Origin: Phycisphaerae bacterium | GTDB taxonomy: Bacteria; Planctomycetota; Phycisphaerae; SM23-33 | DNA length: 9,602 nucleotides | Direction: 5' to 3' | NCBI GenBank assembly: GCA_030628445.1 | Contig: DAOVQV010000036.1 | Span: forward strand, 1 to 9,602 | Shown: positions 1 through 6,670 of the stretch, in pieces | Position numbering within the stretch: the stretch's first letter is position 1 | Layout: every line of letters starts with the position of its first letter | Made by a program: the position numbers and the translations under genes | Notes under the pieces: model-generated | The model's database searches: none | Told to the model about the DNA's origin: nothing | The model's input: the letters and a program-made list of their open reading frames with translations, nothing else

Positions 1-573
1 AAGGCGACCTGGCTGGCCGACTGGCAAGCGGACAGAGAGACCTGGTTGGTCAGTATCTCCTTGGGGGGCCCGGCCCAGCTGTATTCCCCATTCGTCGACG
101 ACGAGCCGTCGCGTCGCGACGAGTGGAAGATCGACCAGTGCGTCATGCCCCCCGACGTCGTCCGCAGGGCCGAGAAGATCAACCTGACGGATCTGTATGA
201 CCGGGCCGAGGCCGTCACGGCCAATGAACATATTCTGAATCAGATAAAGCATTTGAAGCAGTCGCGGGTTCCCAAGCTGATCGGGGGGGTAACTGCGGAG
301 ATTCACAGTCGCCCGGCGTACTGCTTGAGCTGTTTTCTGCTGGTGGCGATGGGCGCGGCGCTGGGATTGATCTTCCGTGGGGGGCAGATGATAAGCGCTT
401 TCGCCCTTTCTGTCGTCCCGGCGGCGGTGGTTATCATTATGGTCCTGATGGGCAAGGAGATGGTCTCGAACCCCGATTCGCCCAGGGCGGTTGGACTGAT
501 GGCGATCTGGGGGGGCAACTTGATGCTGCTGATAGCCGACTCGCTTGTGTACTTGTATTTGATGCGAAAATGA
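1..573 (+). CDS. lptF: LptF-type lipopolysaccharide export permease, C-terminal part (5' end outside window)
   Basis: The frame is open from base 1 to a TGA at 571-573, giving 190 visible residues; the true start lies upstream of the window. The visible part begins in the periplasmic beta-jellyroll region. It ends with the family's three C-terminal membrane helices, at roughly residues 106-125, 131-149 and 164-185, after a conserved Arg (in AEIHSRPAY). This is the LptF/LptG (YjgP/YjgQ) pattern. In the family, one copy each of LptF and LptG plus two LptB ATPases form the inner-membrane pump that lifts lipopolysaccharide towards LptC and LptA. A second permease of the same family starts 7 bases downstream, so the two are almost certainly one operon. 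The name lptF rather than lptG rests on order (LptF usually first) and is an inference. The DNA carries four runs of six or seven G. Confidence 0.85.
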   Translation, partial: KATWLADWQADRETWLVSISLGGPAQLYSPFVDDEPSRRDEWKIDQCVMPPDVVRRAEKINLTDLYDRAEAVTANEHILNQIKHLKQSRVPKLIGGVTAEIHSRPAYCLSCFLLVAMGAALGLIFRGGQMISAFALSVVPAAVVIIMVLMGKEMVSNPDSPRAVGLMAIWGGNLMLLIADSLVYLYLMRK

Positions 574-580
574 CACCCCC

Positions 581-1972
581 ATGATAAAGAGGCTGGATAG
601 ATACATAATCCGGAGCTTTTTGACCAGCGCACTGCTGTGGTTCATTATCTTCATGTCGCTGAGGGTGGTGGTGGACCTGTTCATCAACATGGATGAGTTC
701 ACCGAAGGCGACAAGGGTGTGGCCCAGCTTCTCAAGGATATTTGGGTCTTCTACAGCTATCAACCCCTCGTGTACGTGATCGAGATGGGCGGGCTTATCA
801 TTGTTGCTTCGGCCGCCTTCTCACTGGCCCGGATGAACCACACCAACGAGCTGACGGCGATGCTGGCCTCGGGCGTGAGCCTATACCGCGTGATCTGGCC
901 CGTAATCCTCTGCGCGATGCTTCTGGGCGGGGTGGTCATCGTGGATCAGGAGCTGCTCGTCCCGCGCGTGGCGGATAAGCTCGTGCGGGCTCGCGACGAC
1001 GTTCGCGGGCTGAAGATTTTTTCCGTCCCGTTGATTACCGACGGGTCCAACACCGCCTGGCACGCCGCTTCGTTCCAACCGGCGAAGGGCCAACATCGCC
1101 TGATTCGACCGATTATCCTGGTACGCGACGAGGAGTTTCAACTGATAGCGCCGATCTTCGGTCGCAGCGCCCGCCCGGCCGCGGTAGAGGGGGTCAGAGG
1201 GTGGATTATCGAACAGGCCGTGTTCGCACAGATCCATCAGAGCGGGAGGCCTTGGCCTCACATCCCGGACACCGAACGCGTCTTCAGCACGGTGGGACCG
1301 GGCGAGATACTCAGACGCGCGGGCGGATCGCCCGAGGCCGCCGATGTATCCTCCGTCGAATCCGTGGATGCCGCGGACGAGACGTACGGGCTGCGAATAG
1401 TCGCCGATAGGTTCATCCCCGATCCGTTCGTCCCGGGCGCCGAAAGGGGCGGGAAGCTTATCGACCCGAAATTCGCCTTCAAGACACACGGCGGACGGAC
1501 GCTCGGTATTTTTGTCGCCCCCTCGGCCGACTGGGTGGTGCCCGGCGCCGAGTTCGGCGGGTACTGGAAGCTGACCGAAGGCGAGCTGTTCTATCCGTCG
1601 GACCTCACGCCGCAGGACATCATCCTTCGCCGCTCCAGCGGCTGGTTGGACTTTATGTCCGCATCACAGTTGACTTCGTTGTTGCGCCTGCGGCGGCTTC
1701 CCGATCCGCAGTCGGTGCAGATGACCCGGCACATCCGCTATACCGACCCGATAAACAATCTGATCATGCTGCTTCTGGGCCTCCCGTTCATCGTGTCGCG
1801 CGAGCGGAACATAAAGACGTCGGCGGGGCTGTGCCTGCTGGTGGTGGCGAGTTTCTATGCGTTCATCTACCTTTGTCGATACATCGGGTTGGCCCCGGCG
1901 CTGTCGGCCTGGATGCCGATACTGATTTTCGGCGGCGTGGCGGCCGTGATGCTCGACTCGATCAAGACGTAA
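581..1972 (+). CDS. lptG: LptG-type lipopolysaccharide export permease with enlarged periplasmic domain
   Basis: This 463-residue membrane protein starts with the family's typical opening (MIKRLDRYIIRSFL). ATG 581 is the only possible start, because an in-frame stop lies at 560-562. No Shine-Dalgarno sequence is visible and the gap to the upstream stop is 7 bases, so translational coupling is likely. Membrane helices are seen at about 13-35, 60-82, 102-122, 390-405, 414-432 and 441-458. The ELTAMLASGVS segment (90-100) matches the cytoplasmic coupling helix that contacts LptB. The periplasmic part spans about 123-385. Family members are usually around 360 residues, so about 100 are extra. They appear to lie around 222-350, including an acidic Ser/Ala-rich stretch at 249-268. 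Role by family: second permease half of LptB2FG, coupling ATP hydrolysis to lipopolysaccharide extraction. Assignment to the family is secure; LptG versus LptF rests on gene order. Confidence 0.88.
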   Translation: MIKRLDRYIIRSFLTSALLWFIIFMSLRVVVDLFINMDEFTEGDKGVAQLLKDIWVFYSYQPLVYVIEMGGLIIVASAAFSLARMNHTNELTAMLASGVSLYRVIWPVILCAMLLGGVVIVDQELLVPRVADKLVRARDDVRGLKIFSVPLITDGSNTAWHAASFQPAKGQHRLIRPIILVRDEEFQLIAPIFGRSARPAAVEGVRGWIIEQAVFAQIHQSGRPWPHIPDTERVFSTVGPGEILRRAGGSPEAADVSSVESVDAADETYGLRIVADRFIPDPFVPGAERGGKLIDPKFAFKTHGGRTLGIFVAPSADWVVPGAEFGGYWKLTEGELFYPSDLTPQDIILRRSSGWLDFMSASQLTSLLRLRRLPDPQSVQMTRHIRYTDPINNLIMLLLGLPFIVSRERNIKTSAGLCLLVVASFYAFIYLCRYIGLAPALSAWMPILIFGGVAAVMLDSIKT

Positions 1973-2065
1973 GAATAGACGCGCCGGTGGTGGGGGCGGA
2001 TGGTTTCGGCATGCAGGTGGCGGGCTTGCTCAAGTGATGCGTGCTGTGGGATTTGCGCAATAATC

Positions 2066-2098
2066 AAGGCCGGATGCCTGTTGGGGCAACCCGGCCTT
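2066..2098 (+). terminator. Hairpin terminator after the lptFG operon
   Basis: AAGGCCGG at 2066-2073 pairs perfectly with CCGGCCTT at 2091-2098. An inner stem TGCC/GGCA (2075-2078 with 2085-2088) closes a six-base loop. The tail is short (TTTC), so termination on the plus strand may be imperfect. On the minus strand the flank is TTGATTATTG, so the hairpin could also serve transcripts arriving from mutS2. It lies 93 bases past the lptG stop, between convergent genes. Confidence 0.65.
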
Positions 2099-2138
2099 TC
2101 TCCTCCCCATGCAAGCTTTATAACGAAGGGCGGCGTCT

Positions 2139-2158
2139 GATTGTCGTATCGGACAATC
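2139..2158. repeat. Small perfect inverted repeat in the lptG-mutS2 convergent intergenic region
   Basis: GATTGTC at 2139-2145 and GACAATC at 2152-2158 form a 7-bp stem around a six-base loop. No T-tract follows in either direction, so it is not a standard terminator. It could be a second transcription-end or mRNA-stabilising hairpin, or chance. The rest of 1973-2278 holds the terminator at 2066-2098, the inverted repeat at 2216-2281, and no gene that I can support. Confidence 0.4.
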
Positions 2159-2215
2159 GAATGGGCGACTGATACAGTGACGTGCCTTTTTCAAAAACGC
2201 GGGCAAAAAATAAGG

Positions 2216-2281
2216 TGAAAACTGAAAGCTGAGAAAAAAGAAGCACAGTATCTTCCATCGCGTCTTTCGTTTCAGTTTTCA
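2216..2281. repeat. Inverted repeat built from 7-base units, overlapping the mutS2 stop codon
   Basis: TGAAAACTGAAA at 2216-2227 is exactly inverted as TTTCAGTTTTCA at 2270-2281, with 42 bases between. Each arm is a short tandem of 7-base units: TGAAAAC-TGAAAGC-TGAGAAA on the left, and TTTCAGT-TTTCAGC-TCTCTTT read on the plus strand at the right. A flanking AAAAAAG/CTTTTTT pair extends the symmetry imperfectly. The right arm includes the mutS2 TGA. Read on the minus strand, the distal arm is followed by CACC and then ATTTTTT, so the structure could act as a weak mutS2 terminator. An interspersed repeat element is the alternative explanation. Confidence 0.55.
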
Positions 2282-4801
2282 GCTCTCTTTTTTCGCCGGT
2301 TCCAGGTCCGCCAGCGGGATTTCCATCTCGAAGATCCCGGACTGGACCAGTGCGTTATCCTTGTGCGCGTTGAGACGGATCAGTGTGGCGCGTTTGTTGA
2401 ACGGGACGACGAAGACCTGCTCGCCGGGTCGGGTCTCCAAGAGGGCCTTGCGGTTAGCCTTGGCGGCGGCGGAGTCGCGGCCGCGACGGGCTATCGGCCG
2501 CAGGGGCGGGGCCGGTCGCGCCTTGCGAGGCTGCGCCGCATGCTTAACGTCCCGCGCGAACGGTCCCGTCTGCGGGAAAAGGTCCTGGATGGAAAGCTTC
2601 ATCTGCCCCTTCGCCGTGGCGACGGTCGCCCGCAGGCCCGGCAGATCGACCGTCACGACCTTACCGGTCCCCGGTCTGCGTGCGATTGGCACCTCATCGC
2701 CCACCTTCACCCGCCCGATCGCCGCTAACCAGGTGTCGAACTGGCGAGCACGCTGGTTTTGTTGTTGGACGCTGAGGTGAAGCCCTTGGCGGAGCCTGGC
2801 GGCTTCGGCGCGGGCTTGTTCCGTGCTGCGGGCCTGGTCGAGGATGTCCTTGCGGAGCGTGTCGATCTGCTCGCGCACCGCGTCCTGCCCGAGGTCCGGT
2901 ATCAGCTCGCTCAAGGGCACCTCCACTTGGAGGGGCCCGGCACCGACGATGGCCTTTTGCTTGTGCAGCTCAAGACGCACCAACGTGCCCGTCTTCCCCA
3001 GTGAAGGGACGAACACCTCGTCGCCGCTCTTGAGCCTGCCCAGTTCCGCCAACCACGTCTGGAACTGCTCCTGCAGGTCGTGCAGATCCGCCAGCTTGGC
3101 CTCGTACATCTGCTGCTGCGTCTGTGCGGTGAGGTGGGCCTCCTGGGCCTCGGCGCGAGCGTGCTCGGCGGTCTGGCGTGCGACGCTGGTCGCCTGGATC
3201 GCCTTGCGGAACTGCTTGCCCTGTCCGCTCATGTGCCTCCGGGCGGCGGTGGTCAGGCGCTTGGGCATTCCCAGGTGCTGGGCGACGGTAATGGCGTGCG
3301 ATTCGCCCGGAGTCCCGATCCGAAGATGGTACGTCGGCGAAAGCGTTTTGGTGTTGAACTCGACCGAGGCGTTATCCACGCGGTCGTGGTTGTAGGCGTA
3401 GGCCTTCAGGACGCCCAGGTGCGTGGTGATCGCGCCGAGGCATCCTATCCGCAGCAGTTCGTCGAGCACGGCCTGGCCGATGGCGCCGCCTTCTTCGGGG
3501 TCGGTCCCCGCGCCCAGTTCATCCAGCAGGACCAGCGAGGACTTGTCGGCCTTGTGAAGGATGTATTTGATCCGCTTGATGTGGGCCCCGAACGTGCTGA
3601 GCGACTGCTGCAGCGACTGCTCGTCGCCGACGTCGATGAATACGTCGCGGAAGACCGGCATGGCGGCGCCGCGCCGCGCCGGGATGAACATACCGCTTTG
3701 GCCCATCACGACCAGCAGCGCCAGCGTCTTTAAGGTAACGGTCTTACCGCCCGTGTTGGAGCCCGTCACCACCAGCAGGTCGAAATCCGAGCCCAGGCGG
3801 ATGTCGATCGGAACCACGGGGTGTCGGCGGGCGGGCGCGACGCCGGCCTTTTCCTGGTTGTACGCCTGCTCGATCAGCAGCGGATGGCGGGCGGCGGCGA
3901 ATTGGAAGCTGCTGCGCTCCGCGACCTGCGGGCGCGTCATCTCGAACTGGTAGGCGTATTGGGCCTTGGCCGAGATCATGTCCACCTGCGCCAGTGTCCG
4001 CAGGGCGGCCCGGATATCATCGCCACGCCCGGTCAGGCGAACGGCGAGCTGGTTCAACAGCCGTTCGATCTCCCGCCGCTCGTCGTCGCGAAGGTCCGCC
4101 AGGCGGTTGTTCAGCTCCACGGACTCATCCGGCTCGACGAAGACGGTCGCGCCGGTGTTGGACGCCCGGTGGACCACCCCCGGGAGCCGCCCACGGTTCG
4201 TCGCCTTGACGGGCAGGACGTATCGGTCCCCGTGAAGCGTCACGTTCGCATCTTGCAGCAGCTTTGCGACCTCGGGCTTTTTCAGGTACCCGTAGATCAC
4301 GTCGTGGATGCGCTGGGTCAGCTCGCGCATCCGGCTGCGGATCTTGTCCAGGCGCTGCGACGCGTCGTCCAGGATGCCCCCGTCGGGCGCGACGACAGAG
4401 CGGATGGCCCCGACCTCGCCCTGGAAGTTCCCGATCCCCCCGGCCAACTCGATCAATAGCTCCAGTTGCTCCGGTAGGGCGGTCAGGTACCTTCTGATAT
4501 TCGCGGCCGCTTCCAGCAGCGACGCGATCGCCGCGAAGTCCTCTCCGCTGCCCGCCCCGCCGGGTGTGCAGCGGGTAAGGGCAGGCGCGATATCCGTCGC
4601 ACCGGCGAGCGGCGGTAAGCCCGCCTGCGTGATCGCCGCGACCATCTGTTCGGTCTGGTCCAACCAACGGTTGATTGTCTCGGGGGTGCGGGACGGGCCG
4701 ATCCGCGCGCAAAGCGATTTACCCACAGTGGTGCTGCACAGACGCCCCAGGATGCGACGAATCGCGTCGAACTCGATCTTCTTGAGTGTGAAGTGATCCA
4801 C
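2279..4801 (-). CDS. mutS2: MutS2 family ATPase lacking Smr, with three tandem KOW/SH3-like modules
   Basis: This 840-residue protein has a MutS2 core. Residues 1-300 match the N-terminal and lever/clamp region. The ATPase follows with Walker A GSNTGGKT (347-354), Walker B LVLLDE (423-428) and the ITTH switch (458-461). A coiled coil covers about 525-585. The C-terminus is unusual. Three 46-residue basic SH3-like modules lie at 590-635, 698-743 and 790-835, separated by a second helical segment (about 637-690) and a basic Pro/Arg-rich linker (about 750-785). The Smr endonuclease domain that usually ends MutS2 is not visible: there is neither an LDLRG start nor an HGxGTG motif. In Bacillus subtilis, MutS2 is about 785 residues with one KOW and one Smr domain, and splits collided ribosomes. 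The GTG start is chosen because MDHFTLKKIEFDAI matches the family's N-terminus; the ribosome-binding site is weak. The ATPase assignment is secure, while retained Smr-dependent activity is doubtful. Confidence 0.93.
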   Translation of the reverse strand: MDHFTLKKIEFDAIRRILGRLCSTTVGKSLCARIGPSRTPETINRWLDQTEQMVAAITQAGLPPLAGATDIAPALTRCTPGGAGSGEDFAAIASLLEAAANIRRYLTALPEQLELLIELAGGIGNFQGEVGAIRSVVAPDGGILDDASQRLDKIRSRMRELTQRIHDVIYGYLKKPEVAKLLQDANVTLHGDRYVLPVKATNRGRLPGVVHRASNTGATVFVEPDESVELNNRLADLRDDERREIERLLNQLAVRLTGRGDDIRAALRTLAQVDMISAKAQYAYQFEMTRPQVAERSSFQFAAARHPLLIEQAYNQEKAGVAPARRHPVVPIDIRLGSDFDLLVVTGSNTGGKTVTLKTLALLVVMGQSGMFIPARRGAAMPVFRDVFIDVGDEQSLQQSLSTFGAHIKRIKYILHKADKSSLVLLDELGAGTDPEEGGAIGQAVLDELLRIGCLGAITTHLGVLKAYAYNHDRVDNASVEFNTKTLSPTYHLRIGTPGESHAITVAQHLGMPKRLTTAARRHMSGQGKQFRKAIQATSVARQTAEHARAEAQEAHLTAQTQQQMYEAKLADLHDLQEQFQTWLAELGRLKSGDEVFVPSLGKTGTLVRLELHKQKAIVGAGPLQVEVPLSELIPDLGQDAVREQIDTLRKDILDQARSTEQARAEAARLRQGLHLSVQQQNQRARQFDTWLAAIGRVKVGDEVPIARRPGTGKVVTVDLPGLRATVATAKGQMKLSIQDLFPQTGPFARDVKHAAQPRKARPAPPLRPIARRGRDSAAAKANRKALLETRPGEQVFVVPFNKRATLIRLNAHKDNALVQSGIFEMEIPLADLEPAKKES

Positions 4802-4828
4802 TGCCCAATGCCCTATCTGCTAAGCCCC

Positions 4829-4834
4829 ATTATA
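4829..4834 (-). promoter_or_regulatory. Possible -10 box for mutS2
   Basis: The minus strand reads a perfect TATAAT here, about 27 bases upstream of the mutS2 GTG. No good -35 hexamer is found at 16-18 bases (TTGCCC occurs only at a 20-base spacing), and no extended -10 TG precedes it. Transcription would start near 4822, leaving a leader of about 20 bases. The 131 bases between the sulfatase stop and mutS2 contain no convincing terminator, so read-through from the sulfatase gene is also possible. Confidence 0.35.
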
Positions 4835-4932
4835 CCGCCTCCTGCCGCAAGCGGGGGCAAAACAGTGCTGTTCACTACCGTCGCATCGGGACTGGCAAAA
4901 CCGGGCTGCCGCAGCGGTAGGGCGGGGGCGCC

Positions 4933-6531
4933 TCACCACCACCTTACCTTGTCCCACTCCATCACGTCGCAGCGGTTGGCCCATTCGTCGTATGCGGCGG
5001 CGAGCTGGCGGACCTTGTCGGGATTCTTCGCGGCGAGGTCGTTAAGTTCCGTGCGGTCGGCGTTCATGTCGTACAGCTCCCATCCGCCCGGGTACTTCGA
5101 GACGAGCTTCCAGTTGTCGATGCGGAACGCTCGATTCCCCTCGTGCTCCCACCCGAGGTGCCGCCGGCGCGACCACTTTTCACCGCGCAGGACCGGTAAG
5201 AGCGATTCGCCCTCGAGGTGTGTTATCTCGCGGCCGTTGTACGATTCGGGATACGCCGCGCCGGTGATGTCCAGGAACGTCGGTAAGATGTCGATGACGT
5301 GGCAGATGTCGTGGCGGATCGAGCCCGCTTCGATAACGCCCGGTAAGTAGGCGATCATCGGCGTGGCGATCCCGCCCTCGTGCACCCAGTGCTTGTACAG
5401 GCGGAACGGCGAGTTGGAGGCGTTCGCCCACGGCAGCCCGTAGCTCTGGAAGCTCTCCTCCGGGCCGGGCGTGATCTGGGGGATGTTCCCCAGGCGGACC
5501 TTATCGCCTTGAGGATGGGTCGAGTACATCGTCTGGTAGCGCCCGTCCTCCTTGAGGAACTCGGCACACCCGCCGTTGTCCGACATGAAGATCACGAGCG
5601 TGTTGTCCTCGATCCCCAGTTCGCGCAGCTTGGTCATGATCCGCCCGATGCCTTGATCCATGATGTCGATCTGTGCGGCGTAGACGGCCATGCGGGCGTC
5701 TTCCCAGTCCTTGTTCGGGACGTCTTCGAATGGCGGGGCGTCCGGATCGCGCGGCGAGATGGGCCATTTCGGATCGAGAATCCTATCGCCCTTGAGCTTC
5801 TCGTGCCGCGCGGTGCGCACGGGGTCCCACCCGGCGGAGTATTTTCCGCGGTACTTTTGGACGACCTCATCGGGCGCGTGCAGCGGCCAGTGCGGCGCGG
5901 TGTAGGCGACGTACAGGAAGAACGGCTGCGTCTCGCCGGACGCCCGCTCAATCATCTTGACGGCCTCGTCGCTGATCGCGTCGGTGTAGTAGTACCCCTC
6001 GTCGGGCCGGGTCAGCAGGCGGTCGTCGCGGATCAGGGCGAGCGGGTCGTAGTAGTTGGCCGCCCCGGCCAGCGTCCCGTAGTGGTGGAGGAACCCTCGC
6101 GTGATCGGCGTGGGGAACCCGTGCGTCCCGGGCCGCCAGCGGTCCATCTCGGCGGGCGGATAGTGCCCACCAACGTGCCACTTACCCGACATCATCGTCG
6201 AGTAAGCGTTCACCCGCAGCGCCTCGGCAATGGTAACGCACCGGTCGTTGAGGAATCCCTGGTAGGCGGGGATCTGGTAATTGCCCACCATGAACCCGAC
6301 GCCGGTCTGGTGGGGCATCAGGCCCGTAAGCAGCGACGCGCGCGTGGGGCAGCAGCGGGCGCAGTTGTACATCTGCGTGAATCGCATCCCGCCGGCGGCG
6401 AGGCGATCCAGGTTCGGCGTGTCGATCTCGGCGCCGTAAGGGCCGATGTCGGAGAAGCCCATGTCGTCGACGAGTATCAGGATGATGTTGGGGCGTTGTG
6501 TCTTGGCGGCGGGGATGTCTTGGGTCGGCAT
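4933..6531 (-). CDS. Arylsulfatase-family (type I, formylglycine) sulfatase without signal peptide
   Basis: This 532-residue alkaline-phosphatase-fold sulfatase presumably hydrolyses a sulfate ester on a carbohydrate or aromatic substrate. Counting from ATG 6531, the metal-binding VDDMG is at 21-25. The CxPxR motif CCPTR is at 60-64, followed by ASLLTG; Cys60 would become formylglycine. GKWH is at 116-119, APHW at 212-215, SDNGG at 317-321 and the HEGG segment at 384-387. All expected catalytic positions appear intact, and length is normal. ATG 6531 is preferred over the adjacent TTG 6534 because AGGAG sits 7 bases upstream of it. No N-terminal signal peptide is present: the protein goes from MPTQD into the PNIILILVDDMG core strand within about 15 residues, and upstream in-frame sequence runs to a TAG without another start. 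That suggests a cytoplasmic enzyme. The substrate cannot be told from sequence; no maturase is in the window. Confidence 0.93.
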   Translation of the reverse strand: MPTQDIPAAKTQRPNIILILVDDMGFSDIGPYGAEIDTPNLDRLAAGGMRFTQMYNCARCCPTRASLLTGLMPHQTGVGFMVGNYQIPAYQGFLNDRCVTIAEALRVNAYSTMMSGKWHVGGHYPPAEMDRWRPGTHGFPTPITRGFLHHYGTLAGAANYYDPLALIRDDRLLTRPDEGYYYTDAISDEAVKMIERASGETQPFFLYVAYTAPHWPLHAPDEVVQKYRGKYSAGWDPVRTARHEKLKGDRILDPKWPISPRDPDAPPFEDVPNKDWEDARMAVYAAQIDIMDQGIGRIMTKLRELGIEDNTLVIFMSDNGGCAEFLKEDGRYQTMYSTHPQGDKVRLGNIPQITPGPEESFQSYGLPWANASNSPFRLYKHWVHEGGIATPMIAYLPGVIEAGSIRHDICHVIDILPTFLDITGAAYPESYNGREITHLEGESLLPVLRGEKWSRRRHLGWEHEGNRAFRIDNWKLVSKYPGGWELYDMNADRTELNDLAAKNPDKVRQLAAAYDEWANRCDVMEWDKVRWW

Positions 6532-6538
6532 CAATGTG

Positions 6539-6543
6539 CTCCT
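6539..6543 (-). promoter_or_regulatory. Ribosome-binding site that sets the sulfatase start
   Basis: AGGAG on the minus strand lies 7 bases before ATG 6531 but only 4 before TTG 6534. This favours the ATG and a 532-residue product. Confidence 0.7.
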
Positions 6544-6576
6544 GCTTCTGGCAGATAGAGAATGACGGATGCCCCC

Positions 6577-6604
6577 ATTCTATTGACGTGCGGCGGTGAG
6601 TCAA
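6577..6604 (-). promoter_or_regulatory. Sigma70-type promoter for the sulfatase gene
   Basis: On the minus strand, TTGACT (6604-6599) and TAGAAT (6582-6577) are separated by 16 bases, each matching five of six consensus positions. Transcription would start near 6570, leaving a leader of about 40 bases that includes the AGGAG site. The promoter carries a TTGAC...GTCAA dyad with 12 bases between the halves, covering the -35 box and spacer. It could be an operator, or simply the -35 and a chance partner. Confidence 0.5.
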
Positions 6605-6670
6605 GAACCACCGGGACCCGCTCCTTACCGGTCGCGGGGCGCGGGTGGATATGCGGGTGAATGGTTCGTT

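Noticed and set aside
1973..2278. Remnant of an Smr domain downstream of mutS2, which would indicate a frameshift
   Set aside because: Reading the minus strand past the mutS2 stop shows A/T-rich repeats and a terminator hairpin, with no Smr-like motif in any frame.
2823..3733. Overlapping plus-strand open frames within mutS2
   Set aside because: They are shadows of the mutS2 coding sequence; none has family-like features or its own start signals.
4905..4915. GCTGC-C-GCAGC palindrome as a sulfatase terminator
   Set aside because: A one-base loop cannot form a stable hairpin and only a short TTTT follows nearby, so it is not a supportable terminator.
5380..6558. Long open frame (392 codons) on the plus strand across the sulfatase gene
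   Set aside because: It is antisense to a well-supported sulfatase, its translation is Arg/Val/Gly-rich with no recognisable domain, and long antisense frames are expected in GC-rich DNA.
6605..6667. GAACCA/TGGTTC and CCACC/GGTGG pairings as a terminator of the PEP-CTERM gene
   Set aside because: The stems are short and interrupted by mismatched stretches, there is no T-tract on the minus strand, and the region overlaps the sulfatase promoter.
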